Source of the DNA: an uncultured Clostridia bacterium
Lineage (GTDB): Bacteria; Bacillota; Clostridia; HGM11514
Length of the DNA: 6,175 nucleotides
Direction of reading: 5' to 3'
Assembly: GCA_902478725.1 (NCBI GenBank)
Contig: CABSMD010000162.1
Coordinates: forward strand, 1-6,175
The notes below the pieces were generated by a model. That model worked only from the letters and a program-made list of their open reading frames with translations. It was not told the origin of the DNA and searched no databases. The position numbers were made by a program, and so were the translations under genes. Shown in pieces: positions 3,354 through 6,175 of this stretch (within the stretch, counting starts at the first letter, position 1; each line of letters begins with the position of its first letter).

Positions 3354-6175
3354 ATGATGAAAGGAATTTACAAAAGAACAATTGTCATGCTGATGGTGGT
3401 ACTTATGGTGTTGTCGACCATTACCGGTATCGGCGCGGCGGCGCCCAGCGGAGAGTATACGGCTATACTCTCACAGGATTTTGAGAGCTATACCGTCTAC
3501 AACAGCGTGGACAAAAGCGGGACCTACGGCGGAGGCGGTCTGGGCTCAGGAGAAGAACAGCAGCTGGTGACAGGTGGAAAACAGTATGTCATGCAGGGCG
3601 ACGGTGGTTCCGGGAACGGTCTGCTGTCAGTCGCGCAAGAGGCAAACGGCAACAAATATCTGGAGGGACGCGGCAAATCGGGCGTCTATCCGACCTTGGT
3701 GCTTGATCTGAGCAAGGCGCAGACGGGCAACAATGTCTTGGTGGAGTTTGATTACTATGCGGGAGGAGGCAGGCTTTACATGCGCCCGCATTTTTGCAAC
3801 GAGTCGAGGACTGACAGCAAGCAGATTTCAAATTTCCTCCAGGTATTTCCCAATGACATAGAAAACACGTATGGCTATTTCAACTACAACGGTACGGTAA
3901 ATAACGATGCGACAAAACTGACTATTCGGCGTGACGTATGGGTTAAGGCGGAGATCTATTTCAACATGGAAAGCCTGACCTATTCGGCTGTGTTCAAAAA
4001 CCGTGATACCGGCGAGACGCTTGGAACAATGCCGGAAAAGCCCCTGCCCACACCGCAGAATGGGAGTGGGTCGCTGAACGATATATACGGAACGCGCCGC
4101 TATCTCAAACAATTGGAGTTTGTACAGATCAGCACAACGGCGCAGGGCTCGCTGGAGGGTACAGAGGAACCGCTGCGGCTGGACAACATTATGGTTGCCC
4201 TACCAAAAGAGCAGCCGTCGATCGTATGGAAGGACGTGCTCTCACAGGATTTTGAAAGCTATACGGTATACAACAGTGAGGACAAAAGCGGGACCTACGG
4301 CGGAGACGGCTTGGGTTCGGGCGGCGCGAAGCAGGCCATAACGGGTGGAAACCAGTACGTCATGCAGGGCGACGGCGGCTCCGGGAACGGTCTGCTGTCA
4401 GTCGCGCAAGAGGCAAACGGCAACAAATATCTGGAGGGACGTGGCAAATCAGGCGTCTACCCGACCTTTATGCTTGGGCTGAACGAGGGACAGACGGGCG
4501 GAGATATCCTGACGGCATTCGATTACTACGCTGGTGATGGCAGGTTGTATATGCGCCCGCACTTTTCCAACGAGGCGGGAAGCGATACAAAACAGATTGA
4601 GAATTTCCTGCAAATCTTCCCGATTGAAGCAGAGAATACTTACGGCTATTTCAACTATAACAACACTGCAAACAACGATATGACGAAGCTGACCCTGCCA
4701 CGCGATCGGTGGCTCAGGGCGGAGATCCATTTCAACATGGAAAGCCTGACCTATTCGGCTGTATTCAAAAACCGCGACACCGGCGAGACGCTTGGAACGA
4801 TGCCGGAAAAGCCTCTGCCCACGCCGAAGAACGGGAGTGGAACACTGGAGGAGATTTACGGCGCGCGTAAGTATCTTAAGGGGCTTGAGTTTGTACAGAT
4901 CAGCACAACGGCGCAGGGCTCGCTGGAGGGTACAGAGGAACCGCTGCGGCTGGATAACATTACGGTCGCCGTACCCTCTGTGGATACCGCCAGCACCGTC
5001 ACCTTGTCCGTAACCGGAGAGGGGACTGTGACCTTGGGCGGCGAAACGCTGGAGGACGGCGGATCGGCTGCTGTTCCGGAAGGCGGGAAGCAGTTGGTCA
5101 TCGCGCCGGCGGACGGCTATGAGATCGAAAGCGTCATGGTTGGAGAGGACGCACGCACAGTAACCGACCGTACCTATTATACCGGAACGCTCACAATCAC
5201 AGAGGATACGACGCTTACAGTCGTCTTTGCGCAGGCCACCCCATCGGTACGCAAAACGCTGATTAGCCAGAATTTTGAAGGCTATACGGTATACAACAGC
5301 GAGGACAAAACCGGAACCTACGGCATGGCCTTGACTGAGAATTTGCGGTACGGACGTCAGGCTGTCTACGCCCCGCAGGAGATGGTGGATGGTACCACCG
5401 GACTTCTGGCGATCCGGCAGGAGGAAGAAAACAAATACCTGGAATACCGTGCGCAAAAGGGTATTTATCCCTGTGTAGGCTACTCCCTCAACACGCCGGT
5501 GACGGGTGACGATATTATTCTGGAGACGGATTTCTCGCTGGGGGATACCTCTCTTTACATCCGACCGACCTTTACCGACAAGGATGGAAATAACGCTAAG
5601 GAAATTGCAAATTTTATCGTAATAACCCCAACGATTACAGCGGCGTATTACTATGTGTCAAACGGCAACAACAGCGCAAACCAGCCAGATTCACCAAAGA
5701 ATTGGGCAAAAGCGGTCATCCATTTCAATATGGAAGCGCTCACCTATCGAGTAGAGTTTAAAGATATGTCGGGGCAGGTGATTGGTAGCATCCCCGAAAG
5801 CCTGTTGCCCACCCCTTCAAATGGCAGTGGAACGCAGGAGGAGATCTATGGTTCGCGCAAATATCTGCGCCAGATTAACTTTACCGCGCGTTGCGACGAC
5901 AATGCCGTAACAGGTTCCTCCGAACCGCTTAAGATGGATAACGTGCTTCTGGCAGTGGTGGATGAACCCTGTCAAATCGAGGTTTCTGTCCAAGGGGGCG
6001 GAACGGTCTCAATCGACGGCGCGGCGGTCGCGGACGGGGAAACCGTTTCTGTCCCGACCACCGGCACAGAGATCGAGATAACACCGGCCGCCGGCAGTCA
6101 GATCGGCAGCGTTGCCTTAAACGGGCAAAAACAAAATATAACCGACCCAAAAGGATTTAAAGAAAAGCTCTATAT
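3354..6175 (+). CDS. Large secreted modular repeat protein (3' end outside window)
   Basis: One frame stays open from the ATG at 3354 to the window end, 940 codons without a stop, so the gene is 3'-partial. AAAGGAAG (3342-3349) is the ribosome binding site; a second ATG at 3357 is an alternative start. Residues 1-30 are a Sec signal peptide: a K/R-containing start, a hydrophobic core rich in V, L and M (10-20), and a probable signal peptidase I site after GIGAAA. Modules follow in order: repeat A (39-284), repeat B (296-541), an InlB-B-repeat-like module (548-627), repeat C (637-869) and a second InlB-like module from about 873. Each A/B/C module starts SQ(D/N)FE(S/G)YTVYNS and ends in (L/M)DN(I/V)xxA. 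The predicted strand-rich content suggests a jelly-roll fold like LamG or carbohydrate-binding modules. The protein is probably cell-surface or secreted and may bind glycans. A catalytic or anchoring domain may lie beyond the window. No enzyme motif is visible here. Confidence 0.88.
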   Translation, partial: MMKGIYKRTIVMLMVVLMVLSTITGIGAAAPSGEYTAILSQDFESYTVYNSVDKSGTYGGGGLGSGEEQQLVTGGKQYVMQGDGGSGNGLLSVAQEANGNKYLEGRGKSGVYPTLVLDLSKAQTGNNVLVEFDYYAGGGRLYMRPHFCNESRTDSKQISNFLQVFPNDIENTYGYFNYNGTVNNDATKLTIRRDVWVKAEIYFNMESLTYSAVFKNRDTGETLGTMPEKPLPTPQNGSGSLNDIYGTRRYLKQLEFVQISTTAQGSLEGTEEPLRLDNIMVALPKEQPSIVWKDVLSQDFESYTVYNSEDKSGTYGGDGLGSGGAKQAITGGNQYVMQGDGGSGNGLLSVAQEANGNKYLEGRGKSGVYPTFMLGLNEGQTGGDILTAFDYYAGDGRLYMRPHFSNEAGSDTKQIENFLQIFPIEAENTYGYFNYNNTANNDMTKLTLPRDRWLRAEIHFNMESLTYSAVFKNRDTGETLGTMPEKPLPTPKNGSGTLEEIYGARKYLKGLEFVQISTTAQGSLEGTEEPLRLDNITVAVPSVDTASTVTLSVTGEGTVTLGGETLEDGGSAAVPEGGKQLVIAPADGYEIESVMVGEDARTVTDRTYYTGTLTITEDTTLTVVFAQATPSVRKTLISQNFEGYTVYNSEDKTGTYGMALTENLRYGRQAVYAPQEMVDGTTGLLAIRQEEENKYLEYRAQKGIYPCVGYSLNTPVTGDDIILETDFSLGDTSLYIRPTFTDKDGNNAKEIANFIVITPTITAAYYYVSNGNNSANQPDSPKNWAKAVIHFNMEALTYRVEFKDMSGQVIGSIPESLLPTPSNGSGTQEEIYGSRKYLRQINFTARCDDNAVTGSSEPLKMDNVLLAVVDEPCQIEVSVQGGGTVSIDGAAVADGETVSVPTTGTEIEITPAAGSQIGSVALNGQKQNITDPKGFKEKLY
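3468..4205 (+). repeat. Jelly-roll-like module, copy A
   Basis: This first copy of the long intragenic repeat covers residues 39-284 of the secreted protein. By hand count it is about 80% identical to copy B in protein sequence and aligns to it with no gap at a constant offset of 771 bases. It carries all the shared landmarks: GDGGSGNGLLS, YLEGRGKSGVYPT, RLYMRPHF, FNMESLTYSAVFKN, LPTPQNGSGS and LRLDNI. The offset includes a short linker (KEQPSIVWKDV) between A and B. Confidence 0.9.
4239..4976 (+). repeat. Jelly-roll-like module, copy B
   Basis: This second copy covers residues 296-541. Bases 4380-4441 are identical to 3609-3670 (62 bp), and 4887-4954 are identical to 4116-4183 (68 bp). Stretches such as the one encoding FNMESLTYSAVFKN differ only at silent sites. 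Other parts, especially the middle (residues equivalent to KAQTGNNVLVE and CNESRTDS in copy A), have diverged. The pattern fits a fairly recent tandem duplication, or gene conversion in patches. Confidence 0.9.
4995..5234 (+). repeat. InlB-B-repeat-like module, first copy
   Basis: Residues 548-627 have the layout of the divergent InlB B-repeat family (Flg_new_2 type). A strand with GEGTVTL is followed by a GGETLEDGGS turn, a VPEGGKQLVIAPADGYEI segment, then a short V-G-E linker, and the module closes with ITEDTTLTVVFAQ. In surface proteins of Firmicutes these beta-grasp-like modules act as spacers between binding or catalytic domains. The module lies between jelly-roll-like copies B and C, and A-B lacks it. 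Confidence 0.75.
5262..5960 (+). repeat. Jelly-roll-like module, diverged copy C
   Basis: Residues 637-869 form the third copy, slightly shorter than A and B. It keeps the opening SQNFEGYTVYNSEDKTGTYG and the landmarks KYLEYR, GIYP, LYIRPTF, HFNMEALTYRVEFK, LLPTPSNGSGT, EEIYGSRKYLR and LKMDNV. It has lost the GDGGSGNGLLS loop and the TYGYFNYN segment is replaced by AAYYYVSN. This copy is clearly older than the A/B split, so the protein grew by stepwise duplication. Confidence 0.85.
5970..6175 (+). repeat. InlB-B-repeat-like module, second copy (partial)
   Basis: From residue 873 the pattern of the first InlB-like module recurs: VSVQGGGTVSIDGAAVADG, then TEIEITPAAGSQIGSVALNG. The closing strand lies beyond the window. 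It follows copy C as the first one follows copy B, so the compound unit of jelly-roll-like plus InlB-like module is probably itself the repeating element and may continue downstream. Confidence 0.7.

Noticed and set aside
4449..5456. A 335-codon open frame on the minus strand inside the secreted protein gene
   Set aside because: It is antisense to a frame with a signal peptide and clear repeats. Its own peptide repeats segments only because the underlying DNA is duplicated, and it shows no recognisable domain.
3468..5960. The long repeats as a mobile element or CRISPR-like array
   Set aside because: The repeats are in frame, code for one continuous protein, and have no terminal inverted repeats, transposase or regular short spacers.

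Overview
The window looks like chromosomal DNA from a Gram-positive, spore-forming Firmicute of the class Clostridia. The grounds are strong AGGAGG-type ribosome binding sites, GTG and ATG starts, consensus sigma-A promoters, a YpsA-type SLOG protein, and the start of a cysteine-motif protein that I recall mainly from clostridial genomes. This is inferred from style and gene content; no marker gene fixes the genus.

Layout. (1) Positions 1-342 hold a possible C-terminal tail of a rightward gene ending at 47, a clear intrinsic terminator, and on the minus strand the first 35 codons of a gene cut short by an in-frame TGA. (2) Positions 343-1671 encode a 442-residue protein of unknown role, built of propeller-like beta repeats followed by a coiled coil and a low-complexity tail. 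(3) A well-formed sigma-A promoter precedes a 155-residue SLOG/YpsA-family protein (1840-2307), which ends in a strong terminator. (4) A minus-strand AraC-family regulator with an N-terminal cupin (2361-3203) converges on that terminator. (5) Divergent from it, starting at 3354 and running off the window, is a very large secreted protein of at least 940 residues. It has a Sec signal peptide, three copies of a roughly 240-residue jelly-roll-like module and two InlB-B-repeat-like modules.

How the parts may work together. The AraC regulator and the secreted repeat protein share a 150-bp divergent control region with a near-consensus araC promoter and a weaker outward promoter. That is the classic arrangement in which a sugar-responsive regulator controls an adjacent surface or secreted protein for polysaccharide binding or breakdown. 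This functional link is inference. The SLOG gene and the propeller/coiled-coil gene each seem to stand alone.

The most distinctive features are the recently duplicated 771-bp unit inside the secreted protein gene, the truncated minus-strand gene at the left edge, and the unclassified propeller plus coiled-coil protein. I saw no tRNA, rRNA, CRISPR array, insertion sequence or phage gene, and nothing that clearly forms a new multi-gene system.
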